A stretch of 64,000 bases of DNA from Kineosporia succinea (lineage in GTDB: Bacteria; Actinomycetota; Actinomycetes; Actinomycetales; Kineosporiaceae). The notes under the pieces were generated by a model. It did no database searches. It was not told the origin of the DNA and was given only the letters and a program-made list of their open reading frames with translations. Below, piece after piece: positions 50,178-59,993 of this stretch (its first letter is position 1; each line of letters begins with the position of its first letter). Position numbers and translations under genes: made by a program. Location: NCBI RefSeq assembly GCF_030811555.1, contig NZ_JAUSQZ010000001.1, positions 5,453,241-5,517,240 on the forward strand. The letters are read 5' to 3'.

Positions 50178-51427
50178 GCAATCTGCACAATCAGCTGGCG
50201 GGGGCCGAGCAGGGGGAGGTGGCCCGCGGGATCCGTCTGCTGTTGCGCAGCCCGCTGATCACCCAGCGGGCCGACCAACCTTCCTTCGATCTGATCCGGC
50301 GCCGGCAGGTGCCGTTGCAGAAGTGGTTCGACCACACCTGCGGATGGACGCTGCTGGTCGAACCGCGCCTGGGTTACGCGCGTCTGGTGAAGGTCGGGGT
50401 CCGGGACGATGCCAGCCGGCCGGCCCGCCGTCCGCGCACGAGCCGCCAGCCCTTCGACCGGCGTCGCTACGTGCTGCTGTGCCTCGTCGCCGCCGAACTG
50501 CTGAACACCCCGGTGACCACGATCGGGCTTCTGGCCGACCGGGTGAGTCAGGCCTGCGCGATCGAGGAGAGCATCGCATCCTTCGATTCCAGCCGACAGG
50601 TCGAGCGGCGGGCGTTCGTCGATGTCCTGCGGCTGCTGGAGGGTTTCGGCGCGGTGAGGGTGCTCGACGGCAGCACCGACACCTTCGTCGAGGCGCGCAG
50701 CGCGAAGGTGCTCTACGAGGTGGACGTGACCTTGCTGATCCGGCTGATGTCCGCGCCCCAGGGGCCTTCGACGCTGGCCGTGCCAGCCGAGCAGATTCCT
50801 GCCCGCTTCGAGGAACTGCTGGCCGCTCTGGTCGCCGAATCCCGTTACGGCAATAGCGAAGCCGATGGCGGCGAGACGAGCACCGTGCAGCGCAACCTGT
50901 GGACGCGGCACTCGATCCTGCGCCGGCTGTTCGACGAACCGGTGCTGTATCAGGACGACCTGAGCGTCGAGCAACGGGACTACCTGGCCTCGCCCACCGG
51001 GCGCCAGATCTTGCGCCGCTCGGCCGAACAAGCCGGATTCGTCCTAGAGGAACGGGCCGAAGGGTATCTGCTGGTCGACCCGGAGGCCATCGCCACCGAC
51101 GAGACGTTCCCCGAGGGCGGCTCGACGGTGAAGGTGACGGCGCTGCATCTGCTGGATCATCTGCAGCCGCCGGGCCAGAGCCGCTCTCGGCCCGAACTGG
51201 TAGCTGTCGCCCAGCAGCTCCTGGACAGCAACTCGAAGTGGGCTCTGAGCCACCGTGGCGATGACGGCCCGCGCACCCTGACCGGCCAGGCCGTGGACCT
51301 TCTGGTGACGTTCGGGCTGGTGCGCGAAGCGGGCGCCCTGGTGACGTCATTGCCAGCCGCCGCTCGTTACGAGATCGAGGTCACCGCCGCTGAGCCCGCG
51401 CAACCGGAGAGGACGACGTCGTCGTGA
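50174..51427 (+). CDS. jetB: Wadjet type II JetB-like protein (DUF2398/TIGR02678)
   Basis: 417 residues from GTG 50174 in the GTGA overlap; a longer frame from 50045 is only leader. Features of the TIGR02678 family: RGIRLLLRSPLITQR, DHTCGWTLLVEPRLGYARLV, RRYVLLCLVAAELLN, and the paired winged-helix region. JetB acts as the kite-like partner binding the kleisin. Its stop overlaps jetC by four bases. Confidence 0.85.
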   Translation: MSNLHNQLAGAEQGEVARGIRLLLRSPLITQRADQPSFDLIRRRQVPLQKWFDHTCGWTLLVEPRLGYARLVKVGVRDDASRPARRPRTSRQPFDRRRYVLLCLVAAELLNTPVTTIGLLADRVSQACAIEESIASFDSSRQVERRAFVDVLRLLEGFGAVRVLDGSTDTFVEARSAKVLYEVDVTLLIRLMSAPQGPSTLAVPAEQIPARFEELLAALVAESRYGNSEADGGETSTVQRNLWTRHSILRRLFDEPVLYQDDLSVEQRDYLASPTGRQILRRSAEQAGFVLEERAEGYLLVDPEAIATDETFPEGGSTVKVTALHLLDHLQPPGQSRSRPELVAVAQQLLDSNSKWALSHRGDDGPRTLTGQAVDLLVTFGLVREAGALVTSLPAAARYEIEVTAAEPAQPERTTSS

Positions 51428-54400
51428 CCGTGCAGGACCAGCACCGGCACCGCCCAGAGCGGGGTGAGCCTGAGCGCTGGAGCCCGAGCCGGGCCGGCAT
51501 CCTGAACGTCTGGCGCTACTACGACGAGGTCTTCGAGTTTCACCACGGCCGCCTGCTGATCCGCGGCCCGAACGGCTCGGGCAAGTCGAAGGCACTGGAA
51601 CTGCTGCTTCCGTTCGTCTTCGACGCGAACCTGCGAGCCAGCCGGCTGTCCACCTTCGGTACCGGCGACCGGGCCATGCACTGGAACATGATGGGCGAGG
51701 GCACCGGGGGAGCGGTGACCCGGGTCGGCTACGTCTGGCTGGAACTGAGGCTCGGCTCTGATACCTGGTTCACCTGCGGGGCCCGGCTCTCGGCCACTAC
51801 CCGCACCAGCAGCGTCAAGTCGGACTGGTTCACCACCGATCAGCGGGTCGGCCACGACCTGCACTTGCTGAACGACGCCGGGCAACCGCTGACCAGGAAA
51901 AGCCTCGAGGAAGCGGTGCACTCGCGAGGCGCCGTTCACGCCAACGCCGGTGAGTACCGCGATGCACTGCGGGCCAGGCTTTTCTGTGGCCTGAACGAGG
52001 GCCGCTACGAGGCCATGATCAGCGCGCTGCTGCAACTGCGCACCCCGAAGCTCTCCCAGCGGCTGGATCCCGGCCTGCTCTCGGACCTGCTCTCCGCAGC
52101 CCTGCCTCCGCTGGACGAGGGCGACATCGCCGAACTGGCTGAAGGCTTCGAGCGGCTGGACCGCCAACGCGAAGAGGTCAAGGAGCTGGACGGCATCGTC
52201 ACAGCGGCCGCAACCGTGGCCCGCCAGGCCCAGACCTACAGCCGCCGGGTGCTGCGCGCCTACGCGGCCGATCTGATCTCCGCCACCACGAGCCTGGACA
52301 CGGCGAGTCAGAGCGCCCGTGACAGCCAGGCCGACTACGACCAGGTGAAGGCCCGGATCACCGAGATCCAGCAGCAGATCGAGACCCTGAACGAGCAGAT
52401 CCCCGCCTACGAAGCCCGGATTGAGGGCTTGACCAGCAGTGACGCCTACCGCGAGGGCCGCGAGCTCGACGGCCTGCGCCGCCGTGCGGAGCAGGCCCAG
52501 GAGCGGGCCACCCGCCTGAGTGCACACTCCGAGCAAGCCCGGGACGAACTGCTGGACCTGCAGGAGCAGACCCAGAGCCAGGAAGAGATCCTGCGATCGG
52601 CCACCCAGGAACTCGAACGTGATCGCGCCGGCCTGATCCGGGCCGCGGAGCGGGTGGACATGTCCGCTCGCACGCCTGCAGACGGCCTGGAGGTGGACGC
52701 CCTTGCTGCCCGGAACCTGATCGCCCTCTCGGTGCGGGAACGTCGGCAAGAGATCAGTCAGATCCGCTCGGCCCTGAGCACGAAGCGCGACGCGGTGCAT
52801 CGGCGCGAACAGACCGAGAAAGTTAAGGACGAGGCGGTCACCGGACGTCAGTCGGCTCTCGGCACGCTGGAGGCGGCCAAGGAAGCCCTGGAAACAGCCA
52901 TCGAGCAACAGGCTGAGCGGCTGATCGTATGGGCATCCGCCTGCATCCTCCTGCCGATACCGATCGAGCCGCTGGGTGCGGCCGCCGCCGAAGAGCGCGA
53001 GGTCCAGGTCCTGGTGTCGCAGGCGCGCGACCAGGTCGTGCAGGGGATCTCGGACGAGCGCTCCGAACTGCAGCACCGGCATCGCCAGGCCAGGTCTGAG
53101 CACGAGAGCGTCCGTGCGGATCTGGAGCGGACCCAGAGCGAAGTGCATCTACCGCCGACGCCACCGCACACCCGCACCGCCGCCCGGCAGAACCGGCCGG
53201 GAGCGCCCTTGTGGCAGTTGATCACCTTCCGCCCGCACATCCCCGAACCCGAGCAGGCCGGGATCGAGGCAGCGCTCGAGGCCAGTGGCCTGCTGGACGC
53301 CTGGGTCGCTCCCGACGGGAAGTCCCTGGCGATCGACGGGCACGACGTCTTCGCCCAGGGGGCCCGCCCAGCGGTTGATGGGCCCAGCCTGCGTGACGTC
53401 CTGATTCCGGAGATTGCTCCAGCGGTCCCGCCCGCCGCCGTCAATGAACTGCTGGCCGCGGTGGCCTATGGCAGCACCCTGCCCCCGCGCGGTGAGAGCG
53501 CCATCGGCGCCGATGGCAGCTGGCGGCTGTCCGCGCTGCACGGCACCTGGAGCAAGCCCGAAGCCGGCTACATCGGGGCCACCGCCCGGGAGCGGGCCCG
53601 CAGGCTGCGCATCACCCAACTTCAGAGGCAGCTGCAAGCACTGGACGCGCTGCTGCAGGAACTTCAGGAAGCTCTGGATCTGCTGCAGGAGCGAGACCAG
53701 CGCCTGGCCGAGGAGATCCGGTCCCGCCCGGACTTCCGGGCCGTGGACGACGCCAGCGGCAAGGTGCTGCGTGCCCAGGCCGACGCCTCAGCCGCCGAGC
53801 GCCTGCTGGCCTCCGCGCAGGAGCATCTGAAGGCTTCCGAGGTCGCGGCGAGAGAAGCCCTGCAAGCCCTGATGAATCTCGCGGCCGAGCACCGGCTTCC
53901 GGCCGACGAGAGCACGCTCAGCGCCGTCGAGGCGGCCCTCGGTGACTTCCTGACCGCGGCCGGCACCTGGGCCAGCGCCCATCAACGGACCAAAGCCGCC
54001 ACCGGCGTAGTGAAATTCGTCATAGCCCAGCGCACCAGAGCCGAACGTGCCGCCGGACAGGCCGACCAGGAAGCCACCGCAGCACGAGCCGACGCCCTCT
54101 CCCTGAGCAACCAGCTGCAGGCTGTCCAGGACGCGATCGGCTCCACCTACGAACAGATCCTGGCCGATGTCAGTGCCACCCGAAGCCAGCGCAGCGCAGC
54201 CGAGAAGGAGCGCGATAAGCAGGTATCCACTCGGCTCGACCTCACCCGCAAGGAGGGAGAGCTCCGAACGGCCCGGCTACGCGATGCCGACCACCATCGG
54301 CAAACGCTCACGGTCCGGAATCAGGCGGCCGACGCCGTCCTCGCGCTCCTGGGCGGTTACCTGCCCCAGGACGCGGGTCTCGAACTGGATCTCGGTGAGC

Positions 54401-54948
54401 GGGATGGCTCCCGCGCCGCTCTCGAGGCGGCCCGGGCGATCGCCGCGGCCTGGCCCACCGTTCCTCACGAGCAGCGGCTGATCACCTTGGCCCAGAGCAA
54501 GCTGATGGAGACGCTGCACGCCGAGCAGGACATCCTGGCCCGCCGAGCCGACCTGGAGCTGGCCACGGAGAACGACGTCGCGGTGCTCAACGCCTCGATC
54601 GGTGGCCTCCGGATGAGCGCCGCCGCTCTGCTGCACCGGCTGAGGACCGAGCTGCAGAGCAGCCAGGACGACATCACCGGCGCCGAGCACCAGCTGTTCG
54701 AGCGGACTCTCACCGGTGATACCCGCCGTCACCTGGCGGCCCGGATCCGTCAGGCCGAGGAACTGGTGCACAGCATGAACGAGCGCCTCGCGATGGTCCG
54801 CACGGCTTCCAGCGTCGCGGTCCGGCTCACCTGGCAGATCGACCCGCAACTGCCGGACGGTACCCGAGCCGCCCGGGAGCTGCTGCTGAAGGACCCGGTC
54901 CGGCTGTCCGAGCAGGACCGCGAGGCTCTGCACGTCTTCTTCCGGTAG
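51424..54948 (+). CDS. jetC: Wadjet type II JetC-like SMC ATPase (TIGR02680), truncated by TAG
   Basis: 1174 residues up to a TAG at 54946. Starts with the TIGR02680 pattern RWSPSRAGILNVWRYYDEVF, Walker A GPNGSGKSKALELLLPFVFD at about 48-55, then long coiled-coil arms (about 250-470 and 690-1100) around a hinge. As encoded it lacks the ABC signature, Walker B and D-loop, which lie in the same frame after the TAG. Such a product could not form a working ATPase dimer. JetC is the SMC-like motor that loops and tests DNA for being a small circle. One base change (for example CAG to TAG) explains the stop. Confidence 0.85.
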   Translation: MTVQDQHRHRPERGEPERWSPSRAGILNVWRYYDEVFEFHHGRLLIRGPNGSGKSKALELLLPFVFDANLRASRLSTFGTGDRAMHWNMMGEGTGGAVTRVGYVWLELRLGSDTWFTCGARLSATTRTSSVKSDWFTTDQRVGHDLHLLNDAGQPLTRKSLEEAVHSRGAVHANAGEYRDALRARLFCGLNEGRYEAMISALLQLRTPKLSQRLDPGLLSDLLSAALPPLDEGDIAELAEGFERLDRQREEVKELDGIVTAAATVARQAQTYSRRVLRAYAADLISATTSLDTASQSARDSQADYDQVKARITEIQQQIETLNEQIPAYEARIEGLTSSDAYREGRELDGLRRRAEQAQERATRLSAHSEQARDELLDLQEQTQSQEEILRSATQELERDRAGLIRAAERVDMSARTPADGLEVDALAARNLIALSVRERRQEISQIRSALSTKRDAVHRREQTEKVKDEAVTGRQSALGTLEAAKEALETAIEQQAERLIVWASACILLPIPIEPLGAAAAEEREVQVLVSQARDQVVQGISDERSELQHRHRQARSEHESVRADLERTQSEVHLPPTPPHTRTAARQNRPGAPLWQLITFRPHIPEPEQAGIEAALEASGLLDAWVAPDGKSLAIDGHDVFAQGARPAVDGPSLRDVLIPEIAPAVPPAAVNELLAAVAYGSTLPPRGESAIGADGSWRLSALHGTWSKPEAGYIGATARERARRLRITQLQRQLQALDALLQELQEALDLLQERDQRLAEEIRSRPDFRAVDDASGKVLRAQADASAAERLLASAQEHLKASEVAAREALQALMNLAAEHRLPADESTLSAVEAALGDFLTAAGTWASAHQRTKAATGVVKFVIAQRTRAERAAGQADQEATAARADALSLSNQLQAVQDAIGSTYEQILADVSATRSQRSAAEKERDKQVSTRLDLTRKEGELRTARLRDADHHRQTLTVRNQAADAVLALLGGYLPQDAGLELDLGERDGSRAALEAARAIAAAWPTVPHEQRLITLAQSKLMETLHAEQDILARRADLELATENDVAVLNASIGGLRMSAAALLHRLRTELQSSQDDITGAEHQLFERTLTGDTRRHLAARIRQAEELVHSMNERLAMVRTASSVAVRLTWQIDPQLPDGTRAARELLLKDPVRLSEQDREALHVFFR

Positions 54949-55470
54949 CGGATCGAGGAGGCGCGGGCCGCGAACACGGCCGCCAGCTGGGAGGAACAGC
55001 TCGGCCAGGTCTTCGACTACACCGCCTGGCACCATTTCCAGGTCAACGTCGAACGCGGCAAGGGCCTGGGCTGGGAGAAGCTGACCAGCAAACTGCACGG
55101 CGCGCTCTCCGGCGGGGAGAAGGCCATCGCTCTGCACCTGCCGCTGTTCGCGGCCATTGCCGCGCACTACCAGGCAGTGCCCCTCGGCCCTCGGATCATA
55201 CTGCTGGACGAAGTTTTCGTAGGTGTGGACACGGTCAACCGCGGCCAGGTGTTCGCGCTGCTGGCCGCCCTCGACCTGGATCTGATGCTGACTTCCGACC
55301 ATGAGTGGGGCACCTACCGTGAGCTCGACGGGATCGCCGTTCACCAACTGGAGACCGGCCTCGGCCAGGACCAGGACGATGCGGTGACCAGCGTCCGGTT
55401 CATCTGGGACGGGACAGACCTGGTCCCCGACGTCCCCGACGTCCCCGACGTCCCCGACGTCCATGAGTGA
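54949..55470 (+). pseudogene. C-terminal ATPase half of JetC, cut off by the stop codon
   Basis: Same frame as jetC directly after the TAG: RIEEARAANTAASWEEQLGQ, then ABC signature LSGGEKAIALHLPLFAAIAA and Walker B IILLDEVFVGVD. Read through, jetC would have 1348 residues, normal for the family. Ends in four VPD repeats. The stop overlaps jetD by eight bases. No separate start with ribosome binding site near 54949. Confidence 0.85.
55423..55458 (+). repeat. Four 9-bp repeats at the end of jetC
   Basis: GTCCCCGAC four times, coding VPD units just before the stop; likely slippage product, frame-neutral. Confidence 0.85.
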
Positions 55471-56701
55471 CTGGGCCACTCGTCCCCAGCTGCGCCCGCT
55501 GTGGCAGGCGCTGCACGCACGGCTCTCCTCCGGTCAGGTGGTCAGCTCGATCCGGGTGGGGCGGGAGTGGTCCGAGGTCGAGCGCGAGGCCGTGGCCGAC
55601 CTGCTCGGACTTCCCCGGCTCCCAGCCGTCGGCGCCACCCTGAGCCTGGCCCGGATCGCCGACGCCGTGCGGGAGATCGACGGCGGCGAGATCGCCGAAA
55701 CCCTCGAGCGGGTGATCGGCCCCATCGGCGACCGTCGCGCTGAGCGCTCGCTGGCCCAGAACGAGAGACGGGCGCTGTGGACCTGGCTGCGGGAATCCCC
55801 GCAGGTCCAAGCCGAACCTGCATTGCTGGAATGGGTCTCGTACCTGCGGGCCGGCGGTCTGGTCGGTGGATCGGTCACGGAGACCAGGGAACTGATCGAC
55901 CGGGCTCTGAACGTTCTGAAAGCCCTACCCGCCGAAGGAGAGCCGCTCCCCATCTTCGCCGACCGCGTCCTTCATGATCCGCACGCACTGGACGAGGGAA
56001 GTCGGCTGGCCACGATCGTCCATCGAGGGCTGTCCTTCCAATACGGTCAGCACCTCACGCCTCGCGAACTCTGGGCGCTGGCCGGGGTGGAGGCCGACGA
56101 ACTGTCCTCCACCGTTCTTGTCGCCGGGCTGGTTGCGCAGGTCGATGGCACTGGATCCGCGCTCAAAGTGTTGCGAGCCGGCGCCGCATCGGGGGAGGCG
56201 AGTGTCCTCACTCTGCAGCAGGTCCGCAGCATCCCTGAGGTGCGCTGGTCGAGCGGCGTGGTCCATGTGGTCGAGAACCCCAGCGTCATGGCCGCCGCAC
56301 TGAGGCGTTTCGGATCGCGATGCCCAGCGCTGGTGTGTGTTTCGGGATGGCCGAGTGCGGCTGGCATGCTCCTGCTGCGCAGGCTCCAACAGGTCGGTGC
56401 GGAGCTTCAGTACCACGGTGACTTCGACGGTGATGGACTGCGTATCGCGGCTCACCTGGTGGCCAAGGTGGGTGCGGTTCCGTGGCGGATGAGTGTGGCT
56501 GACTACGACCAGGCGGTGACGCAGCGGACCTCGGGCCCGGCAGTAGGGCGGGTGAGCGAGGTGCCGTGGCACGGCAGGCTGACCGCCCGAATGCTGGAAA
56601 CCGGGATCGCGGTGAGCGAGGAGACGGTGGTCGACGTGCTCCTGGACGATCTGTCGGTCTTGCTCGAGGGCAGTACCGGAAACGGTTCGTCACAGGTCTG
56701 A
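55463..56701 (+). CDS. jetD: Wadjet type II JetD-like Toprim nuclease (DUF3323/DUF2399)
   Basis: 412 residues of the TIGR02679 family. The N-terminal DUF3323 part includes RPLWQALHARLSSGQ and SLARIADAVREIDGG; the C-terminal DUF2399 part is a Toprim-like domain with Glu in VHVVENPSVMAAAL, VCVSGWPSAAGMLLLRRL and the metal motif YHGDFDGDGLRIA. In Wadjet, JetD cuts plasmid DNA once the SMC-like complex has extruded it. ATG at 55463 inside the jetC reading frame; last gene of the operon. Looks intact. Confidence 0.87.
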   Translation: MSDWATRPQLRPLWQALHARLSSGQVVSSIRVGREWSEVEREAVADLLGLPRLPAVGATLSLARIADAVREIDGGEIAETLERVIGPIGDRRAERSLAQNERRALWTWLRESPQVQAEPALLEWVSYLRAGGLVGGSVTETRELIDRALNVLKALPAEGEPLPIFADRVLHDPHALDEGSRLATIVHRGLSFQYGQHLTPRELWALAGVEADELSSTVLVAGLVAQVDGTGSALKVLRAGAASGEASVLTLQQVRSIPEVRWSSGVVHVVENPSVMAAALRRFGSRCPALVCVSGWPSAAGMLLLRRLQQVGAELQYHGDFDGDGLRIAAHLVAKVGAVPWRMSVADYDQAVTQRTSGPAVGRVSEVPWHGRLTARMLETGIAVSEETVVDVLLDDLSVLLEGSTGNGSSQV

Positions 56702-56743
56702 GGCCAGCCCGTGCGCAGCCGGGGTGTCCCGTTGATTCGTCCA

Positions 56744-57427
56744 ATGAGTAGGGTGACCGGTGTGTTCCGATCGCCGTTTGATGTCACGCTCGTGCTGCCG
56801 GGCGGCGGGTACCGCGTCCATGCCCCGCACGAGGCGGAACCGATCGTCGAATGGCTCGGTGCCCAGGGCTGGCACGCGAAGATCGTTGACTACCCGCTGA
56901 ACACGGCACACCCGGCCCCGTTGCGTGCCGTCTCGCGCGCGGTCGCGAGAGAACGTGCGGGCGGTGCCCGCCGGGTCGGCGTGATCGGGTTCTCGGCCGG
57001 AGGGCACCTCGCCGGACTGTCCGCTCTCGCCCCCGGCCTCGAGCCGGACGAGCGTCCGGACTTCGCGGTCCTCGGCTACCCGGTCGTGAGCATGGTCGAC
57101 GGTCCGCACACCGGCTCGCGCGCCGTGCTGCTCGGCGACGACGCGGACTCCTCCAATGACACTGCGGCACGGTCGCTTTCGCTGGAGACGCTGGTGCGTC
57201 CGGACTCCCCTCCGATGTTCGTGTGGCACACGGCGGAGGACGACGTCGTGCCCGTGCGGCACTCGTACCTCCTGGGTGAGGCACTCGCGGCGGCGCGCGT
57301 CCCGCACGAGTTGCACGTGTTCCCCGGCGACGTGCACGGGGTGGCGCTCGCCGCCGGCACCGACGCCTCCGCGTGGACGGGCCTCTGCGCCGACTGGCTG
57401 ACGCGCCTGCCCGTCACACCTCCGTGA
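56744..57427 (+). CDS. Alpha/beta hydrolase (BD-FAE/acetylxylan-esterase-like)
   Basis: 227 residues. Oxyanion-loop motif LVLPGGGYRVHAPHEAEP near the start, nucleophile Ser in GFSAGGHLAG, Asp in HTAEDDVVPV and His in PGDVHGVAL, the order of small carbohydrate esterases that deacetylate xylan or pectin. ATG at 56744; a GTG at 56762 is also possible. It is 42 bases after jetD but belongs by function with the following CAZyme genes, with which it converges and overlaps by 14 bases. Confidence 0.8.
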   Translation: MSRVTGVFRSPFDVTLVLPGGGYRVHAPHEAEPIVEWLGAQGWHAKIVDYPLNTAHPAPLRAVSRAVARERAGGARRVGVIGFSAGGHLAGLSALAPGLEPDERPDFAVLGYPVVSMVDGPHTGSRAVLLGDDADSSNDTAARSLSLETLVRPDSPPMFVWHTAEDDVVPVRHSYLLGEALAAARVPHELHVFPGDVHGVALAAGTDASAWTGLCADWLTRLPVTPP

Positions 57428-59993
57428 CGAGCGCGCGCAGCACGGTCGTCCCCGCGCGGACCTCGGCGTCGCGCGCCCCGAGGCGGGCGGTCCCCGTCGT
57501 CCCCGGCGGGAGCGTGACCGTGAGCACGATCTCGTCGCCCTCGCGCACCCAGCGCGTCGTGATCTCCCCGTGCGGGGCCTGCAGCCGGCCGTTGACCCAC
57601 TCCAGCCGCGGGTCGATCGACGGCGCGACCAGGACGCGTCGGAAGCCCGCCGAGTCGTCGGCCTGCGCGATGCCGGCGACGTCCGAGTAGATCCACTGGC
57701 CCACCGACCCGAGCGAGTAGTGGTTGAAGGAGTTCATCTCCGGCGTCTGGAAACCGCCGTCCGGGGTCCAGCCGTCCCAGCGCTCCCAGATCGTCGTGGC
57801 GCCGTTGTCGATCGAGAACCCCCACGACGGGAACTCCCGCTGGAACAGCAGGTCGTACGCCAGATCGGGGCGGCCGAACCGCGTGAGCGTCGGGCACAGC
57901 AGCGCCACGCCGTGAAAACCGGTCGTGAGGCGTGCGCCGCGCTGCTCGATCTTGTCGACGAGGCGGGCGAAGAGCGCCGGGCGGCGATCTTCCGGGGCGA
58001 GGTCCCACGCCAGGGTCATGAGGTATGCGGTCTGCGAGTCGCCGTGCACGCGGCCCTTCTCGCCGAGGAACGCCTCGACGAACGCGGCCCGGATCAGCGC
58101 GGCGCGGGTGTCGAGCTCCCGGGCCGCCTCGTGTTCTCCCAGGACCTCGGCGATGCGGGCCGCCGTCGCGGTGGCGTGCGCGTGGTAGGCCGTTGCGACC
58201 ACCTCCTTGGGCGTGTGCTCGTCGACGGACAGCCAGTCGCCGTAGTCGTTGCCGCGTCGCGAGCGCCAGAGACCGTCGGGGTTGCGTTCCGCCACGTAGT
58301 CGAGCCACCGCCGCATCGGCCCGAACATCGCCCGCAGCACGTCGACGTCCCCGTAGGCGCGGTACAGGGTCCAGGGGACGAGCACGATTGCGTCGCCCCA
58401 GCCGGGGGCGCCGTAGTCGAACAGGGTCGTGCCGGGGGAACGGGGGATGACGTCGGGCACCGACCCGTTGGGCAGCTGCGCCGACACGAGGTCGTCGAGC
58501 CACCGCCGCAGCAGGGCCTGCAGGTCGGCGTTCAGCGTGGCCGTCGGGGCGAACACCTGCACGTCGGCGGTCCAGCCGAGCCGTTCGTCGCGTTGCGGGC
58601 AGTCCGTCGGCACCGAGACGACGTTGCCCAGCTGACCCCAGCGGATATTGCCGATCAGCCGGTTGAGAAAGGGGGACGACGTGGTCACCTCTCCGGTCCA
58701 CTCGACGTCGCTCGAGAGCACGGCGGCGCGCACCTGTGTCGGGTCGACGTCGGCACCGCTCAGTTCGGCGTACCGGAAGCCGTGGAACGTGAACACCGGC
58801 TCCGTCGGGGTGGTTGAGCGCACGTGGTCCGTGGCCTCGGCGGAGCGCAGGTTGTCGGTGTAGAGCTCTCCGTCCGCGTCGAGCATCTCGCCGTGGCGCA
58901 CGGTGAGCGCATGGTCCGGGCTCGCCGGCAGACGGAGGCGGCCCACGAGGTTCTGCCCGAAGTCGATGATCGTGCGGCTCGCGGTGCGGTCGACGGCGAC
59001 GGGGGCGAGCTCGTCGACCACGCGCACGGGCTCGTCGCGCTGACCGATCAGCGGACCGGGGTCGGCGTCGAGCACCTGCGCCGGACGCCATCCCGAGTCG
59101 TCGAATCCGCGACCGGTCCAGCCCGGGGTTTCGTGCGTGCTGTCGATGTACTCGCCGATCAGAAGATCGGCCCAGCGCCGTCTGCCCGCGTGCTCGCGCC
59201 ACGACTCGTCCGTGCCGAGAACGGTTCGCCCGCCGTCGGTGTCGTCGATCACGAGGCGCGCGAGCAGCTGGGGTGCCGTGCCGTAGTGGTGGGCGTGGTG
59301 GCGGTGGTCGAAGCCCACGAAGCCCGACCACCATCCTTCGCCGACCTCCGCCGCGAGCACGTTCTCCCCGGTGTGCACGAGGTCGGTGACGTCGAAGGTG
59401 CGGTACTGGATGCGCGTGCGGTAGTCCGTCCAGCCGGGGAGCAGCTCGTCGTCGCCGACCCTGGCCCCGTTGATGTACGGCACCACGAGACCGCGCGCCG
59501 TCACGGTGAGCCGGGCGCGCACCGGCGCGGCCGGGGTCGCGAACGCGCGGCGCAGCTGCAGCGGCGGGCTCAGGTCTTTCGTGCGGAGCGTCGGACGCAC
59601 GGGGGCGTCGCTGTCGCGATCGGTCGCGTCGATCGCGCCGTTCGGCTCGGGGTCGCGGCCGATCCACACGACCCCCGACCAGTCGCAGACGCCGGTCTCG
59701 AAGGTCGACTCCGCGCGGGAGCGTGCGCCCTGACGATCCTCGACCTCGACGGTCCAGACGTACGACGTCTCGGGGATGAGCGGCGGGCCGTCGTAGCGCA
59801 GCCGGGTGGAATCGCCCTCGCGAATCCCGCTGTCCCACAAGGCGTCTGCGGCGGAGCGCACGGTCACCCGGTACGAGACCGGTGTCGCGCCCCGGTCGTC
59901 ACTGCGCAGCGCCCAGGACAGCTCGGGGTCGGGGGCGTCGACCTCTCGTGGTTCGGCGCGGGCATCGACGCGCAGACGGTACGGCTCGATCAT
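57414..59993 (-). CDS. GH78 alpha-L-rhamnosidase
   Basis: 859 residues, no signal peptide. N-terminal fibronectin-like domain (PELSWALRSDDRG), then the rhamnosidase N and CBM67-like jelly-roll (LVVPYINGARVGDDELLPGW, TDYRTRIQY), then the (alpha/alpha)6 barrel with the catalytic Glu in DCPQRDERLGWTADVQVF and a second acidic motif in TIWERWDGW at about 730, and a C-terminal beta domain. Removes terminal rhamnose from plant polysaccharides such as rhamnogalacturonan, or from glycosides. ATG shares four bases with the stop of the upstream large glycosidase, so same operon. Confidence 0.92.
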   Translation of the reverse strand: MIEPYRLRVDARAEPREVDAPDPELSWALRSDDRGATPVSYRVTVRSAADALWDSGIREGDSTRLRYDGPPLIPETSYVWTVEVEDRQGARSRAESTFETGVCDWSGVVWIGRDPEPNGAIDATDRDSDAPVRPTLRTKDLSPPLQLRRAFATPAAPVRARLTVTARGLVVPYINGARVGDDELLPGWTDYRTRIQYRTFDVTDLVHTGENVLAAEVGEGWWSGFVGFDHRHHAHHYGTAPQLLARLVIDDTDGGRTVLGTDESWREHAGRRRWADLLIGEYIDSTHETPGWTGRGFDDSGWRPAQVLDADPGPLIGQRDEPVRVVDELAPVAVDRTASRTIIDFGQNLVGRLRLPASPDHALTVRHGEMLDADGELYTDNLRSAEATDHVRSTTPTEPVFTFHGFRYAELSGADVDPTQVRAAVLSSDVEWTGEVTTSSPFLNRLIGNIRWGQLGNVVSVPTDCPQRDERLGWTADVQVFAPTATLNADLQALLRRWLDDLVSAQLPNGSVPDVIPRSPGTTLFDYGAPGWGDAIVLVPWTLYRAYGDVDVLRAMFGPMRRWLDYVAERNPDGLWRSRRGNDYGDWLSVDEHTPKEVVATAYHAHATATAARIAEVLGEHEAARELDTRAALIRAAFVEAFLGEKGRVHGDSQTAYLMTLAWDLAPEDRRPALFARLVDKIEQRGARLTTGFHGVALLCPTLTRFGRPDLAYDLLFQREFPSWGFSIDNGATTIWERWDGWTPDGGFQTPEMNSFNHYSLGSVGQWIYSDVAGIAQADDSAGFRRVLVAPSIDPRLEWVNGRLQAPHGEITTRWVREGDEIVLTVTLPPGTTGTARLGARDAEVRAGTTVLRALVTEV

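Noticed and set aside
57076-59838. 920-residue minus-strand open frame over the rhamnosidase
   Set aside because: Arg/Pro-rich translation in the wrong frame; the GH78 frame has all catalytic motifs.
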